DNA of 64,000 nucleotides from the NCBI GenBank assembly GCA_037974965.1, contig JBBPFI010000009.1, positions 992,001 through 1,056,000 of the forward strand. Direction: 5' to 3'. The stretch is from Dacryopinax spathularia. Taxonomy: Eukaryota; Basidiomycota; Dacrymycetes; Dacrymycetales; Dacrymycetaceae. Of the stretch, positions 11,593 through 23,209 are shown one piece after another. How positions within the stretch are numbered: the first letter of the stretch is position 1; each line of letters starts with the position of its first letter. A program made the translations under genes and the position numbers. The notes below the pieces were generated by a model. It did not search any database and was not told where the DNA came from. It saw only the letters and a list, made by a program, of their open reading frames with translations.

Positions 11593-13260
11593 CTATTCGA
11601 CTTCGGTGATGTCCGAGTCATCCGAACAGTTCGTCTCCACATCTTCAATCTCATCAATCTCATCAGAATCCGAAGTCACTTGCGAGCGGCCAAACACAGC
11701 CGCCGAGACCAAGTCCAGTCTACGGGTCTCAAGAACGTCCGCCAGCCTTTGCGCCAATTCTGCCTTGCTTCCGGTAGCCAAGATCTCCTCGTTGACTCCA
11801 TGATGGACCAACAAATTAGCTTTCAGTGCGGATACGCTCAGGGAAGGTACAGCGGTAGGCGACGTGATGAGAGGAGGCGTGGGCTCCAAGCAATAATGTC
11901 GGGAGAGATCTACCACATCGGGTCAATATTATGGGTACATGAGCGACAGAAAGAGTGCATATACTTACCAGCCAAGTAGATCTCGCACTCGGTCGGTAGG
12001 CGGATAGCCACGGTGCGTTGTTCGACATCCAGTCTACAAGCAAGCTTCCTTGCTCCGACCATGCTGACTGATGTTTCTTCCAAGTCGAGAAATCGCAGGT
12101 TGCACAACATGGCAAGAATTGGCACGCCCTCATCGTCGATATCAGGATTGCCTGGTAAGTGCAGAAGAGCTAGGCTGTCCTTTAGCATAGCAAGATAGCA
12201 TAAGCTGCTCACAAGTGAGTGAGCTGGAAAAATAGAAGCAGGGCAGGAAGAGCGCTACGCGGCGTTGGTGATTCCCGTGGTATTGAGGTGCAACGTTTCC
12301 AGAGGCGCCATCATGGCGACTAGCTTGAGATCACCGTCGCGGAGGCCCACAGAACAAAGGTCGAGATAACGCAGGTGAGCAAAGTAGGGCTGGAAAGTCA
12401 ACACTGTGAGGGCCTATAAGTAAGCGGTCACGCAGTCAAGAAAGTTGAAGAGCCGCTAACCCTCAAGTGTATGGGCAACTTCGGCAGGGCTTGCCCCTCT
12501 GAGGCTTTCGGTCAAGCTGACGGACTCCAACAACATCCCGCGAAAAAGGAGGAGCGTAGTAGCAGTAAGACACCCTGATGGGAATGAGTAACTTGCAGGA
12601 CCAACCAGGACGAAGGTCGTGTATGCCTTCTTCTCCCAAGTAAGCGACGAGCTCTTGCGGCGTTTCGCACTCCTCCAAGTATGGAAGATGGTGAAGCGCT
12701 CGTACCGCTGTGCGCACAGCAACAAAAGTGAGAATGTCTGTTTGCGGCTGACTGAATGCAGGGCCTGGTCCTGAGAGGAGAGCGTCAATTCGCGCATCAT
12801 GAAGCGCATATATGCAGCCCCGCCATGTCGTGCTCCATTCATCCGGTTGGTGACAGAAGAGATGGGTGCTTGATAGGCATTCCTATTCCGCTGAGATTTG
12901 ACAGGGACCGGGCTGGCGTTGGAGATTTGGGTGAGTTGATGGCCGACGGAGGTCCCTTTCCGCCTCTTCTGCGAACGCGTGCGAGTCTCCGGAGCGGAAT
13001 GATCCTAGGGAAAGTAGGAGCCCGAGGGTAAACATGCCCGGTCGGATACCAGAGCTTACACGGGTGCGCTTGCGTGTCACGAGCAGAGATTCAGCCGGAG
13101 AAGCGCTCGAAGAGATAGCAGAATCGGCAACAAGTGTACGGGCGCCAGACAACGATAGACGCCGCATGAAAGGGTAATTGGATATTGCAAACATAGCATT
13201 TGTGGCCAAGGGCTGCGTAGAGGCACGAGTTGGCGCCAAGAAGGGATTACGATCGTCCAT
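11593..13260 (-). CDS. leucine-rich-repeat protein B with SAP-like motif
   Basis: Multi-exon gene. The ATG at 13260 opens a serine- and arginine-rich N-terminus (MDDRNPFLAPTRA). Coding sequence around 12463-12860 includes CIYALHDARIDALL and RALHHLPYLEECETP. Leucine-rich repeats lie at about 12250-12410 (LRYLDLCSVGLRDGDLKLVA, LETLHLNTTGITNA) and 11910-12212 (LRFLDLEETSVSMVG). The C-terminal exon (11593-11916) holds LKANLLVHHGVNEEILATG followed by SKAELAQRLADVL, the hydrophobic pattern of a SAP DNA-binding helix pair, then a strongly acidic end. Paralogue of protein A. The SAP-like motif suggests a nuclear role; this is inference. Splice sites between 12850 and 13050 are unresolved. Confidence 0.6.
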
Positions 13261-13471
13261 GATAAATAAAAGAGCTAGTTCGTAGCACAGTATAACTCGA
13301 ACGAATCAAGCCCGCACAAGAAAAAGGTGATGGACGAGGAGACAGTGACGGTTTTGCGGAAGCAACGGACGCGACATTGATGGAAGTTCTCAGTCGCGTC
13401 CCTGAGGACAGTCACGCGCGGTTTGAAGGATCATCAACTTGCAGTCACCGACGACTGCCTTGGCTGCTCAG
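13261..13471. promoter_or_regulatory. divergent promoter of LRR-B and FAN1
   Basis: Only about 210 bases separate the two start codons on opposite strands, so the genes must share control sequence. No specific site recognised. Confidence 0.6.
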
Positions 13472-16400
13472 ATGGCGATGGCAGGGCCGTCGCGATTCTC
13501 CAGAGGTGGCATGCCATCGCCTGGAGAAGAGGATTCCATCGCCTTCTTCCAGACCGACGATCAGCTACAGCGAGCGCGCAACCTTTCGTCCGAGTCCCAA
13601 TCAAGCGAGGATGGCGTGGAGAGAGATACAGAGGCACGCCCGAAAGCATGGACGGGCGAGAGTATGTACGTTCGGATATTCGAAGGTGAGCATATGACGG
13701 TCTAGTATGGTGTCCTGACTGATGTTCCTGGACAGAGATGATTGCCACTGTACTAGAACATGAGCAGCACCTCTTCACAGCTTCCGAGCTCGCAGCTCTA
13801 GACAGGTACAGGACTATGGAATGTGAGTTACCGTTCTGCATCCTCTACGTTATCTCATAGAGACTCCTAGATTGTTCTCGATACCTCCTGGTTCGCCTAA
13901 TGCTCCGAAAGCGCGGTAAATGGCATCGAGTGGACAGTCTTCGCGTTCGCTACTCTCACGAGATTGGAGACAACTTGAATTCGGCCGTGTCCGATCTCTG
14001 CAATGGCTATGTCTCTGCACCTCCATCAACATCAAACATGGAGAGACGGATATCTACTGCAAACATGGACGACGAGCTGCGGAAAGCTCTGGCAGCCAGT
14101 TTGCTATCCTTCGAGGAGGAAGAGAAGAATCGTCAAGCTACCCCGCCAAAGACGGCAAGAGAGTCTCACAGCGCCCCTCCCGATCCGGCAGAATTTTCCC
14201 TCAAAGGCAAAGAGGTGGTCAAGGACGAAACTATTGACTTCTTCGCTGTACCTTCGGAGGCTGCTAGTCTTGGAGACCTACTAGAGACTTTGAGTTTGGA
14301 TGAGCTTCGCGACTTGGCTAAGCAGATGAAGATCAAGCATGCCCAGAATGTGAGCGCGTTGCATATGACGTTCTATCGCCATCTAACCATGCTCTACAGA
14401 GAAAACAGTTGCTCTCAGCCTTAACAGGGCATGCGTCCAACCAGATTACGCTTTCTTTCACCAAATCTGAAAGCTCTCTTGGAAAGAGTGCTTGTCGTCA
14501 ATCCCTGCTTCCCTTTTCTACCTCTGCGAAGAGTCAAGAGAGCCGCGTGCGCGATCTAGTCTTGAAAAAGATCGGCTCTGTGATCAAGCTGGATGATCGG
14601 ATGTGCGAGCTATTCTCGCGACTCAATCTTATCTTCTTCAGAAGGTATCGTCCTCTTTCTCTCACAATGAATTGTGCTCACGATGGAACAGTACAACACC
14701 AACGCCTGTTCTCCTTCCTCTCATTCTCACTTCCTCCAAACGCCGCCACTACCCGCCATATGAGACCAAGAGAACACCCTCCATTTTCCCCTCACGCGAG
14801 CTGCTCCTCGAATACGAACATGCCCTAAATCTGGAGGGTCATATCGACTCCTTGCTGCAAGGAGAAGAAGGTCACAGCATGCACCGACTAGAAGTTGCCA
14901 GAATGGTGAAAGATCTGGGACTGAGCGTCTATGCAAAGTGGGAAGCGTTGGTCGCCGAAATAGGGAGCGAAAGTATGAAGCAGCGAGACAGCCTGCAACG
15001 GTTCGATTCCGGTCATATCCTTACGCGAATCGTTACGAAGCTTGCTGGCGCGTATGGTCAACTGAGGGAACACGAGGATGAGATGCGCATATTGCGCGCC
15101 TTACTAGCTCAAAAGCGGTGGCGGCAGGGGAAGAGAGGGTAAGCAATTCACCGGGACATCATTTTCTGTACTCAAGACTGTGCAGTGGATGGTACGACCG
15201 TTTGGCGTTGATCCTCATGACCCACTGCGGAAAAGACAAGTCGACGTATGAGGAAGCAATGAAGGTTACTATCGCTGGACTGGAGGACCCGATGACTCAT
15301 CTTAGTATGTGACATCTCCCTCTATCGATGCATGAGCTCATTATCCCCTCACAGTATACCGCCCTTCCTTGGAGCGACGGCTCACCCGCCTGGAGAAGAA
15401 GCTTGAAATACCTGAAGAGGAGCGGCATATATGCGCCGGTTTCCTGCGAAAGCCAACCATCAACACGATCAGCGGAGTCCGAATACGCAGTCCCGTTCCT
15501 ACACCTGATGGCGAGCAGTCCCCGTTGAAGAGATCAAAGTCCAGCGAGAAGGAGAATAAGTCCAGTGAGCGGGACAGCGTACCTCCGAAGGCACCGCTGG
15601 GAGTGAAGTCGGTTTGGCGAGGAAAGGAAGAGGAAGTCAGCGTAGAAATTCTCGCTCTGGAGTGGTACGAGCAGCGCGGATCTCGAGGGTCAGTTGGATT
15701 TCCCTGTCGTCGATCCTATTTTCTGAACGATCTTAAGTAGTTTTCATGCCGAGGGCCGCATCGTCTCTACGCTCTTCACCCTGCTTTTCTTCGATATCCT
15801 ATACATGCCGATTCCCGGCGCCTTCGAGACCAAATATCAGACAGCCCCTCTCGACCTGAGCTACGACACATTCTTCGCCGCTCGGCGCGAGGCGATCGAG
15901 GCCCGGCTCGCACAACTACGAGCGGGGGAGGGACCTCGGATCATCGCCGAGGTTGATGACCGAGAGCGACCGAATCAGACTTGGTGTATTGGCGTACGAT
16001 GGGATATGTTCGAGAAGAATGATTTGGTTGAGATTGCTGAAGGACTGGGCGGGGAGGGTCTTGCCGTGATCTGTCGGTTGCTTTGCGAGGACTATGGCCA
16101 GCGGGGCGGTGGAGTGCCGGATCTGATGTGTGTTGGCGTTGTCATAGCAGAGCATGAAAGTGTGTCAGACTGACGTGGTGCTGTAGTCTCTGGAATGCCT
16201 CGGAGAAGAAAGCGAAGTTCGTCGAAGTCAAAGGACCCGGCGACAACCTTATGGAGACACAAAAGGCGAGCGCCTCATTGTGATTTTCAGCACCACGCTG
16301 ACACAGTCCAAACAACAGGTTTGGGCTGACGTACTATTGTCTGCCGGAGTCGACATGGAAGTCTGCAGAGTTGTTGAAGAGGAAGAATCACCAGCAAGAG

Positions 16401-16561
16401 CGCCCAAGAAGTCCAAGACACCGACCGCGAAGAAAAGGAAAGTCGAAGTCATAACGCTGTCCGATTCAGAAGACGAGAAGCGCGATACCAGAAGCATGTC
16501 ACGACCACTCGCCGATGCGACCTCGAGCACTTGTAACAAGAAGAGCAGGAATAGCATGTAA
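13472..16561 (+). CDS. FAN1: Fanconi-associated nuclease 1 (FAN1) homologue
   Basis: Structure-specific 5' flap endo/exonuclease that unhooks interstrand DNA crosslinks in the nucleus. Multi-exon; first exon 13472-13685 (ATG at 13472, a second at 13478), last exons 16187-16265 and 16319-16561. Seen in order: a serine-rich N-terminus; YLLVRLMLRKRGKWHRV of the FAN1 N-terminal region; a SAP-like helix SLDELRDLAKQMKI; an alpha-helical TPR-like region with RQGKRGGWYDRLALILMTHC; and a C-terminal VRR-NUC nuclease domain with GGVPDLILWN, FVEVKGPGDNL, QKVW and GVDMEVC. The PD..EVK catalytic pattern is intact. The intron 16266-16318 begins GC rather than GT; using it restores the conserved GDNLMETQKVW join. 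The C-terminus is a basic, nuclear-localisation-like tail (KKRKVEV). Confidence 0.93.
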
Positions 16562-17096
16562 CAGTTTTGGTTTGTTTACCGCATTGTACACTAAGCATTA
16601 GTATGTGGAGGCGAGCGTGACCAAGGATAACCATAAGGCTGGACGAAGACTTCCGGCGATGGTTCGCCGACTGATCAGGGTCATCAGAAATCGACGGCAT
16701 ATATCGTGCATCTTCCTCTCGGGTGCCCGTGATCACGCGCTTCGAGCGAGAAATTCATCATCCCCGCGCAATTTCATACCTACATTGTGGCATACTTCAT
16801 CACAACATGCACCTGCTAAGGCTGATTCTCTTCGAAAAACTTATGACCTCGCTCATAGGAGGACATTCCCGATCGACCAGGGAAGTAGGGATGAATAAAC
16901 GCCCGATCGGGCATGGGGTTTCGTCCGGGCACGGCACGCCGCCCATTTATTGCACGTAATTAGCTCCGAGGCGGGGAACCAGGATTCGCCCCGCTTTGGA
17001 AGCCACGTCCGTCTGTTCATCATCACCGTATACCATAGTTATATAATGGCTCTGTAATCCGACTGTCTTTACTTTGTTTGCCGGTCTCTTCGAGCT
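16562..17096. other. intergenic region, FAN1 to MCT-like transporter
   Basis: About 530 bases without a supported gene; should contain the FAN1 3' end and the promoter of the next plus-strand gene. Nothing else seen. Confidence 0.6.
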
Positions 17097-18843
17097 ATGG
17101 AGTCCATCACTCCCGCCGACACTAGGGAGGAGAGGCCGGACGACTCCCTGAGGACTGTGGTTACTCCGGCTGCGAGTGTCTTTGCTCAGGACACCGAGAA
17201 GCAGCCCCCTTCGAACACGGTTTCCACACCGGACGAACCGCCAGATGGGGGGCTAACGGCCTGGCTGACTATTATGGCTGCGTGAGTACTGTTTACTTCA
17301 TTGAGCTATGGACGCGATGCTGAGTACACGGTAGATTCATAATGAATTTTGTCGACCTTGGGTTCACCTATGGCTTTGGTGTGTACCAGGAGCAGTACAA
17401 GCTGCGAGAGTTCCCCGATGTATCCGCGACGGTGCACCTAATTCAGTCCTTTCCTTAGCACATGTGGCTCACTTCGCGTAGCAAATCGACCTGATTGGCT
17501 CTGTATGCGTTGCCCTAACCCTTTTTGTCGGCGCCTTCATGGGCATGCCTTGTCAGCGGTTCGGGATGCGAGCAGTATCAGTGCGCCGCACCTACCTTCC
17601 CTCCATGCCAGACATTCTGATGCATTCCAGGTGGTCGGCTCCATCATCTTCTTCGTCGGCACCTTCTCCGCCGGGTTCTGCAAGACCGTACCCACGCTCA
17701 TCGTCACCCAAGGAATCATCCAAGGCGCGGGCGCAGGCGTCCTCTTCGTCCCCGGCGCCGCCATACCAGCCCAATGGTTCACCCGGCGACGAGCACTCGC
17801 GATCGGCATCGCAGCTTCGGGGGCAGGGCTAGGCGGCGTGTTCTGGTCTCTGGTTGGGCGGGTGCTCATCTCCCGCGTCGGAAGGGAGTGGGCGCTGAGG
17901 ATCTCGTCGTTTGTCAACCTTGGGTTGTGCGTGGTGGCGGTTGTCTTTCTGAAGGAGAGGAAGTCGAGGGCGACCAGGAAGGAGGAGGGAGAGAAGGACG
18001 AGCCCGTGTTTGATTGGAAGATGTTCCGCGATCCCGTGTTTGCGGTGCTGTACTGCGCCAGCGGAGTTAGCGTCTTCGGGTACGCCCCTCCTCTCCTCCT
18101 TCCACAACGTACCTGCTAACACCGCCTATGTTGCGTAGGTACCTCGTCCCCTTCTTCTACCTCCCAACATTCGCCACCACCAACACAGGCTGCACGCCCT
18201 TCCTCGCCTCCCTCCTCGTAAGCATGATGAACCTCGGCTCCGCCTCCGGGCGCATCATCCTCGGCGCGATCGCGGACACGAAGGTCGGGCGATGGAACAC
18301 CGTCCTCTCGGGGATGTTCTGCGCAGGGGCGAGTCAGTGGCTCTTTTGGAGCCTTGCGAACGCGAGGGGGAGCTATGCGCTTTGTATGGTTTTGGCTGTT
18401 GTTTATGGGTTGTGTGGGGGTGGGTATATTGGGTGCGTGGCTGCTGCTTCTCCCCTTCCTCGCTCCTCGCTTCCTCCGCGCTACCCCGCAATTCCTCCAT
18501 ATTCCAAAATGAATGAATGAATGAATGAACTGATAATGAAATTGCTTGACGTAGGATCTTCCCAGTCGTCCTAGCGCACACATTCGACCCCTCCCGCCTC
18601 GCCGCCATAACCGGCCTCTTCTTCACCTCCGAGCTCCTGGGCCAAACGACAGGCGGGCCAATAGCGGGCGCGATCCTGCAGCGGAGCGGGGAGGGGTATT
18701 ATCCCATGATTGGGTATTCGGGCGCGAGTTTGGTGTTGGGGAGCGGGCTGGGGTTTGTGGCAAGGGGGGTGAGTGAGAGGAGGGTTAGGCGGGAGAAGGA
18801 GAGGGAGAGGAAGGAGTTGGAGGCGGTAGGGACGCCTGGTTGA
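17097..18843 (+). CDS. MFS monocarboxylate-type transporter
   Basis: Fungal monocarboxylate porter-like protein (MCT/SLC16 type), predicted in the plasma membrane. The N-terminal cytoplasmic tail ends with PPDGGLTAWLTIMAA, the PDGG-x-AW helix-1 signature of this family. Exons include 17097-17281, 17631-18079, 18139-18432 and 18555-18843; the two short exons between 17335 and 17574 are less certain. Seen: FVDLGFTYGFGVYQEQY, GAGAGVLFVPGAAIPAQWFTRRRALAIGIAASGAG (two joined helices with the loop RRRA), SASGRIILGAIADTKVGRWN in the second half, and a basic C-terminal tail. Substrate unknown; relatives move monocarboxylates, riboflavin or siderophore-like compounds. The last intron is long (122 nt) and carries a GAAT repeat. 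Confidence 0.88.
18511..18530. repeat. GAAT microsatellite in an intron
   Basis: Five tandem GAAT/GAAC units inside the last intron of the MCT-like gene; this accounts for part of that intron's unusual length. Confidence 0.85.
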
Positions 18844-18989
18844 GAACCTTCCTGAGTGAGTCCTTCGGGTGAAAAGCAGGGAGATTGGTAAAATAGAACA
18901 CATGCAATGTATACTATACAATTGTCAACTACAACTAGAATGCATCATCCTCACCACATCACCCTCTGCGTCCTCCAACCGTCTTCCCA

Positions 18990-20609
18990 TTATGGAGGAG
19001 GAACAAGATCAGGAAACCTCCAAAGCTTAAGCGTCGCCCCCCTCGGTCTAGGCCGTGATAGCCTTAAGACTTCGGAGAACCGGATCCGGCCTTCACTCTT
19101 CTTCGATGGGGCCGAAATGACCTCGACAGAGGAGCCGGACGAGCTCTCGTCGCTGTCCTCGTCGCTGGGACTCTCATCTTCCTCTGAGGAGGAGTCCGAG
19201 CCGGTTAATCCGACCACCCGCTCCCCGTTCGCCCTCGCCCCGCCGGCATCAACCGCTAAAGGAGGACCATCCACCTGCAGCACGCTCTCAAGCTCATCAT
19301 CCTCATCCTCCACGAACCTCCTACTCCCACATACGGTAGCCATCAACGCCACAGCCGGATTCGGGTGAAACGCAACAGCTCCGATGGAGTCGGTATGCGC
19401 TTTCCAGGTCGATACGGGTTCTAGTCCTGCCGAGGTGTGCAGGTTCTCGGATGAAGAGGGATAGGATCGGGAATGGAGGGGGTGGAGGTCGTATGTCTGT
19501 ACCGTGCCTGCGGGGGAGGGGATGGAGAGGTACCGGCCGAGAGGGTGTAGCGAATGGAGGAGTCGTTGCTGCGTCACCTCCTCACCTCCCCCACTCTTCC
19601 CACCCCCCAACCCTTCCCAACCTTCTCCCACACTCCCACCCTGCGCGGGAGTAGCAGAAGACGGCCGGAGGACCACTTCCCTCCCAAGGCCGAACATCCG
19701 CCCATCCCAGGCCCACACTTCCCCCGTTCCTCTCATCCCCGCTACTAACCAACCCCCGGCAGTCCACGTAAGTTGCGTCACACCACCCGGCACAGGCACC
19801 AGCAACCCTTGCCTCGGATCACTCGCAGAATATAACCCGACCGTGCGGCTGTATGACCCAACAGCCAGGACATCCGGGTCGAGCGGATTAAATGCCAGAG
19901 CTGAGATGAGCCCTCTTTGCCCCGAGCGAGATTTCCGCGTTCCGGCTAGGGGAATTCGTTCGCCCTCGCCAGGACGGGAGAGGCGGAAGACCTCGAGCGC
20001 GCCTTCGTGTCCTGCCCAGAATGTCGGGTCTGTACCTAGACTCGCAGGGTCCCATGCGAGAGAAAGCGGGGAAAGAAACCTCTCTCTAGCATCTACGATC
20101 CTATAACTTGCGAGTTTTTCCCCTGTATGCGCTGAGAGGAGTTGGACGGGGCGAGAACGAGTAGCGACGAGGAGGGAGTATGCTGAGGGTTGGGGGGAAG
20201 AGGGGGAGGCGTAGGGGTGCCAGAGGTGGGCTGTGAGTGGTGCTGCGAGGGGTAGGGTTGAGGAGAGGACGAGAGGGAGATGAGAGCGGGAGTAGTCGGC
20301 GGTTGGAGGGAAAGTGTATAGGCGGAGAGTGTGGTCTTCGGAGGTTGTGAGGAGGGTGGAGCCGTCCGGGCACCTTTCCGCGAAGTCAGCTTAGTATGCA
20401 GAGAGGGATGGGTATAGGGAAGAGGCGTACCAGTCTACTGTGCGGAAGAAGTTGCCCGGGTAAGAAGGGCATTGGGGGCATTGGATGGTTGTGAGGAGTG
20501 TCGGTGGGCGGAGAGGGTCGTACGCCTCAGCGGGGTAGTAGGCGCCCGTCTGGGACGCGGCGTGAGCCGCATCAGGAGGAACGTCGACTGCTTGTTGCTG
20601 ATCGTCCAT
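18990..20609 (-). CDS. WRAP53: WRAP53/TCAB1-like WD40 protein
   Basis: WD40 beta-propeller related to animal WRAP53/TCAB1, which binds CAB-box RNAs and brings telomerase RNA to Cajal bodies; the yeast relative is Swt21. Two exons, 20431-20609 and 18990-20373, sum to 1563 nt and 520 residues. The family order is clear: NFFRTVDWCPDGSTLLTTSEDHTLRLY, then LSLAWDP, EGALEVFRLSRPG, GQRGLISALAFNP, LAVGSYSRTVGLY, GGVTQLTW, VWAWDGR and EVTQQRLLHSLHPLGRYLS. The last blade (WKAHTDSIGAVAFHP ... TLKLWRFPDL) is interrupted by a long acidic, serine-rich insertion at about 19090-19320. Head to head with MsrA and tail to tail with the MCT-like gene. Confidence 0.85.
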
Positions 20610-20991
20610 TACTGCTCCTCATGCGGCATGATATACTTCGTTACCGTCGGTATATGCTAAGTTCCATTATAGGTCAATAAGTCAGCAAAGGATAGAAAGC
20701 TGTCCAGAAGCTGTTCACTTCGAAGTTTGCTGCGACCCACCGCCATCCTCCGATCTTAGGGGACGGCTCCTCGGCGCTTCTTTCACCCACGCGGACCCAA
20801 TCCCCAGCTGACCAATATGACGCCTTCAATCGATCGCCATCCCCCTTCCCCTTCCCACTTCTCACTTCAAGCGAGGCGCCGAGCAGCGCATTTCTAATCT
20901 CATCCTCCTCTTCGCTGGAGTATAAGAACCCTCTCTCCAACGCACGCAATCTCCCTTCTACTACACGCAACCACCAGCAAAAGAGAGGTAT
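20610..20991. promoter_or_regulatory. divergent promoter of WRAP53-like and MsrA genes
   Basis: About 380 bases between two opposite start codons. No specific operator recognised. Confidence 0.55.
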
Positions 20992-21766
20992 ATGATCTCC
21001 CGCCTCCTGCAAACAGCACAGCGTATCCTTCCCCTCGCATCCCTCTCCACCACAGCAGCAGCAGCAGCAACCAAGATGCCTCAACCAGCTCTCCCTCCCC
21101 CGACAGTCCCCAGCACGATCGCAGCCCACTCAGCACTCTCCAACGCCCCCTCCGGCACGTCCGAAATCGCCACCTTCGCCTCGGGCTGTTTCTGGGGCAC
21201 GGAACATATCTTTAGAAAGTATTACGATGGCCGAGGGCTCATTAGTGCGAAAGTGGGGTATACGGGCGGGGATGTGAAAGACCCGAATTATCGGCTTGTG
21301 TGCTCGGGGGAGACGGGGCATGCGGAGGCTTGTAGGGTGGAGTTTGATCCTGGGTTGGTTAGTTATGCCGAGTTGGTCGGTGCGTCTCTTCCCTTGGTCT
21401 TCTCTCCTCACCCTCGCTCATTCCTTGGACTGGGCGGGTGATGGGGAATGGTGCGGTGAACCGCGTACTGACGTGTTTCCAGAATTCTTCTACCGTTCGC
21501 ACGACCCCACAACCCTCAACAGACAAGGAAACGACACCGGCACCCAATACCGCAGCGCGATCTTCTACCACACCCCCGCCCAACGTTTCATCGCCGAAAC
21601 AGTGACCAGAGAGATAGAAGAGAAACATTTCAAGCCAAGGGGGAAGAAGATCGTTACGCAGATCGTGGAGGCGAGGGAATGGTGGGATGCGGAGGAGTAT
21701 CATCAGCTTTATTTGGAGAGGAACCCGGGGGGGTATCAGTGTGCTACGCATAGGATTTGGTTCTGA
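20992..21766 (+). CDS. MXR1: peptide methionine sulfoxide reductase A
   Basis: Reduces methionine-S-sulfoxide in proteins and free methionine, using thioredoxin. Exons 20992-21379 and 21483-21766 give 672 nt and 223 residues. The catalytic motif is present as ASGCFWGTEHIF; the substrate-site residues follow in VGYTGGD and SGETGHAEACRVEFDP. The conserved RSAIFYHTP and the C-terminal NPGGYQCATH, holding the resolving cysteine, are intact. Two possible starts exist: the first ATG adds a basic, alanine/serine-rich leader (MISRLLQTAQRILPLASL) that looks like a mitochondrial presequence, while the ATG at 21076 would give a cytosolic form. Dual localisation is inference. The single intron is long for this genome (103 nt). 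Confidence 0.95.
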
Positions 21767-21963
21767 GCGCGAGCGTGTCGGTGGGCCGCAGGTGAACGAG
21801 CTCGAGCTGGACGGGTATTTGTCGACCCGACAGGCGAGCGGGCTCAAGATGAGAGAGGTGTAGGATATCGCCAGGATGTAGAGTGTTTGTAGCCCGAGTA
21901 ACCCAGAAATGAGATTAGAACCCCAATATATGCGCCCACTTTCTTCCTTCTCCCCCATGCATT

Positions 21964-22908
21964 CTAAGTAACAGCGCCCTCCTCAACGCCCTCTACCTTT
22001 CTCCGCCCTTCCCCGCTCTCCTTCTCCTTCTCCTCAGCCCGACTCACCTCCTGCCTCTCCCGACCCAGAACGATAGGCCCCTTCGTCCCCCTCCCGCTCG
22101 CCCGCGCCCTCCCCACAGGTTCGACCTCCGCCCCCGCTAAGACCAACCGAAATGCGTCCTTCCCATTCAAGTAGAACCGGAAGAGCCTTTTTTCTCTTAT
22201 GAACCCTAGGGACTCGTATAGTCTGAGGGCAGAGGCGTTGTCGTATTCCGTTTCGAGCATCACCTGCTCTTCAGCATCAGCATACATCCCATCACTCTCC
22301 CCTAAGCACCCAGCAGCAGCGCCCTGCGTTGCCCGACCCGCTCGAGCCCAGGGGCGAGCACGCAGGAGGTACTCAAGAGGGCAGAGGCGGGAGGATACAG
22401 GTAGCAGGTATGGAGCGAAGAGGGAGGGGAAAGGCGTACCTCGTCCGCTCCGGCGCTGTGCATGGCCTGCACGGAAAGCTCAACAAGGCGAGCTCCGATC
22501 CCGAGCCGACGGAAGAGAGGCGAGACGGAGAGCATTGCGATGTATCCCCTTGAGACTTGAGCGGGGCCGTGCGGGTCTTGTTTGCTTACTATGCAGCCTA
22601 CGGGCTGCAGATTCTGGGCTTTGGGTTGTATTTTGCTGGAAGAGGGGGAGGAGGAAGGATCGGCTGGGTCGGCTGGGTCGGCTGGGGTGTCGTCCTCCAC
22701 AGGGGCTTCAGCTACGAACGCTAAGTGCGGCCTGGCACCTTCGAAGTTAGGATAGAGCATCGAAAGGAAAGAGTAGAGGGGCGTACCACCCATTAAGAAA
22801 GTACCGATATGTATAGATGACATATGGCTCGCTGAGCTCCGTCTCGACAAGGTGCATGATAGCGGGCAAGTCCGAGGGACCGGCGTACGGTCGGTAGGTT
22901 ATGGACAT
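21964..22908 (-). CDS. NAA30: NatC N-alpha-acetyltransferase catalytic subunit
   Basis: GNAT-fold enzyme that acetylates N-termini beginning Met-Leu/Ile/Phe/Trp; ribosome-associated with NAA35 and NAA38. Exons 22787-22908, 22440-22731 and 21964-22263 sum to 714 nt and 237 residues. Start chosen at 22908 ([10 protein letters not shown]) because upstream ATGs lack conservation. Seen: [29 protein letters not shown]; the acetyl-CoA loop [15 protein letters not shown]; and [21 protein letters not shown], all typical of NAA30/MAK3. A PAD- and serine-rich insertion separates strands 3 and 4 and is not usual. The tail is basic and glutamate-rich. The second intron (176 nt) is the longest in this gene. 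Confidence 0.92.
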
Positions 22909-23209
22909 CCTGTCTGTTGGGCGCTCATCTGGGCGTATGCAGGTACGGACAGGGCTTGAGAAAGAGGAGGGACGGGACAAAGTGGGGCGGCGCGATGGGA
23001 GGTGTATGCGTTGCATTGAGGGACGCGCAAGGCGCCTAGATTGAGTTGGCTCGGAGATGATGTCGGAAAAACAGAAGCATCAGAAATCGGAACCCTAACA
23101 GAGCATCTTTCGGTTTAGTCTGCACCTCAACGCCTTCTAACGCACGCCTCGCCGTGCAACTGCTCTCAACCAGCCTTTGGATTCCTAGTCAGAGCCGAAG
23201 GAAGTCAGG
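22909..23209. promoter_or_regulatory. bidirectional promoter NAA30 / DIS3
   Basis: About 300 bases between divergent start codons of two housekeeping genes. No individual sites assigned. Confidence 0.6.

Noticed and set aside
13439-13705. FAN1 start at 13439
   Set aside because: That position is TTG, not ATG; the first in-frame ATG is at 13472.
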